Below, piece by piece: positions 13,330 through 13,616 of a stretch of 13,616 nt of DNA (position 1 is the stretch's first letter; each line of letters begins with the position of its first letter). The position numbers and the translations under genes were made by a program. The stretch spans positions 1 through 13,616 of the forward strand of contig DIZL01000069.1 of assembly GCA_002429385.1 (NCBI GenBank), read 5' to 3'. The notes below the pieces were generated by a model. It searched no databases. It saw only the letters and a list, made by a program, of their open reading frames with translations, and was not told where the DNA came from. Source of the DNA: Prolixibacteraceae bacterium UBA6029. Lineage in GTDB: Bacteria; Bacteroidota; Bacteroidia; Bacteroidales; Prolixibacteraceae.

Positions 13330-13616
13330 CACAATATTGGTAATGTGACATTATTTTATTCTCTGAACTTAGCCTTCCCATATCCCCAAAATCATAAAAC
13401 CTTTTTTGCCTTGCCCCCATACCATACCTGTGCCGGTATTTAAGTATACATTGAGTGTACATAGGGTCTGCTGAAAAACCGGATGGATCCAAATAGTTAC
13501 AATAGAAGCGGTATTAAAACCTGGAATTTCAATCCAGGACCGAAACAAAGGATTATAGGTTGACTGCTTTAAATTAACTTTCTGACGTCCTGACGTTTAA
13601 ATTGTTCTTTTGACTT

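Larger units (their letters stand above)
13121..13616. other. Non-coding tail with palindromic elements
   Basis: No credible gene is seen after the MNT gene. The stretch holds a small hairpin with T tract (13181-13202), two inverted copies of a palindromic element (13219-13329), a 6-bp hairpin CCTGGA/TCCAGG (near 13531-13549), and a tandem CTGACGT (13582-13588 and 13590-13596). The sequence at 13463-13480 (AGGGTCTGCTGAAAAACC) resembles an insertion-sequence end, but no partner end or transposase is present. The short minus-strand frame at 13307-13492 shows no recognisable protein features. Confidence 0.65.

Noticed and set aside
13463..13480. Sequence AGGGTCTGCTGAAAAACC resembling an insertion-sequence terminal repeat
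   Set aside because: Only one end is seen; there is no second inverted copy, transposase fragment or target duplication in the window.
13307..13492. 61-codon minus-strand open frame in the right-hand tail
   Set aside because: It runs into the palindromic repeat at its start region and has no recognisable domain, promoter or family pattern.

Overview
The window looks like a chromosomal segment of a member of the Bacteroidota, probably an uncultured Bacteroidales/Marinilabiliales-type organism. The evidence is threefold. Several promoters fit the Bacteroidota consensus TTTG-N19-21-TAnnTTTG. Start codons lack clear Shine-Dalgarno sequences. The gene families are characteristic: a DUF5686 outer-membrane protein with a carboxypeptidase-like domain, a type IX secretion (T9SS) sorting-domain remnant, and a ferrochelatase with the long cysteine-bearing loop. 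The exact taxon cannot be told from the sequence.

The left two thirds (about 67-10320) is a compact housekeeping region. On the minus strand are peptide chain release factor 3 (prfC) and an exported class I glutamine-amidotransferase-like (peptidase C26) hydrolase, separated by an unusual pair of oppositely oriented 7-bp tandem-repeat tracts. On the plus strand follow a two-part protein (helical N-terminus, C-terminal GH16/laminarinase-like fold with a lost catalytic motif), a one-domain PAS protein, a DUF5686 outer-membrane protein, and ferrochelatase (hemH) with its own promoter and a hairpin terminator. Facing hemH on the minus strand is a two-gene unit: ppnP (nucleoside phosphorylase) behind a YitT-family membrane protein.

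The right third (about 10350-13616) is accessory and decayed. It holds a PIN-domain toxin-antitoxin operon with a good promoter. Next is a gene-poor 0.5 kb stretch with a 39-codon remnant of a T9SS C-terminal sorting domain and two hairpins, one with a perfect 18-bp stem. Then come an AT-rich gene for an unrecognised single-span membrane protein, the C-terminal stub of a large glycoside-hydrolase-like gene, and an MNT nucleotidyltransferase with no HEPN partner whose promoter implies a leaderless mRNA. The last 0.5 kb is non-coding and carries two inverted copies of a palindromic element with the core CCCCGAGTACTCGGGG.

I found no complete novel multi-gene defence or biosynthetic system. The observations most worth following up are the pseudoenzyme-like GH16 fusion, the paired heptamer tracts, the inverted palindromic elements, and the gene debris around the toxin-antitoxin and MNT genes.
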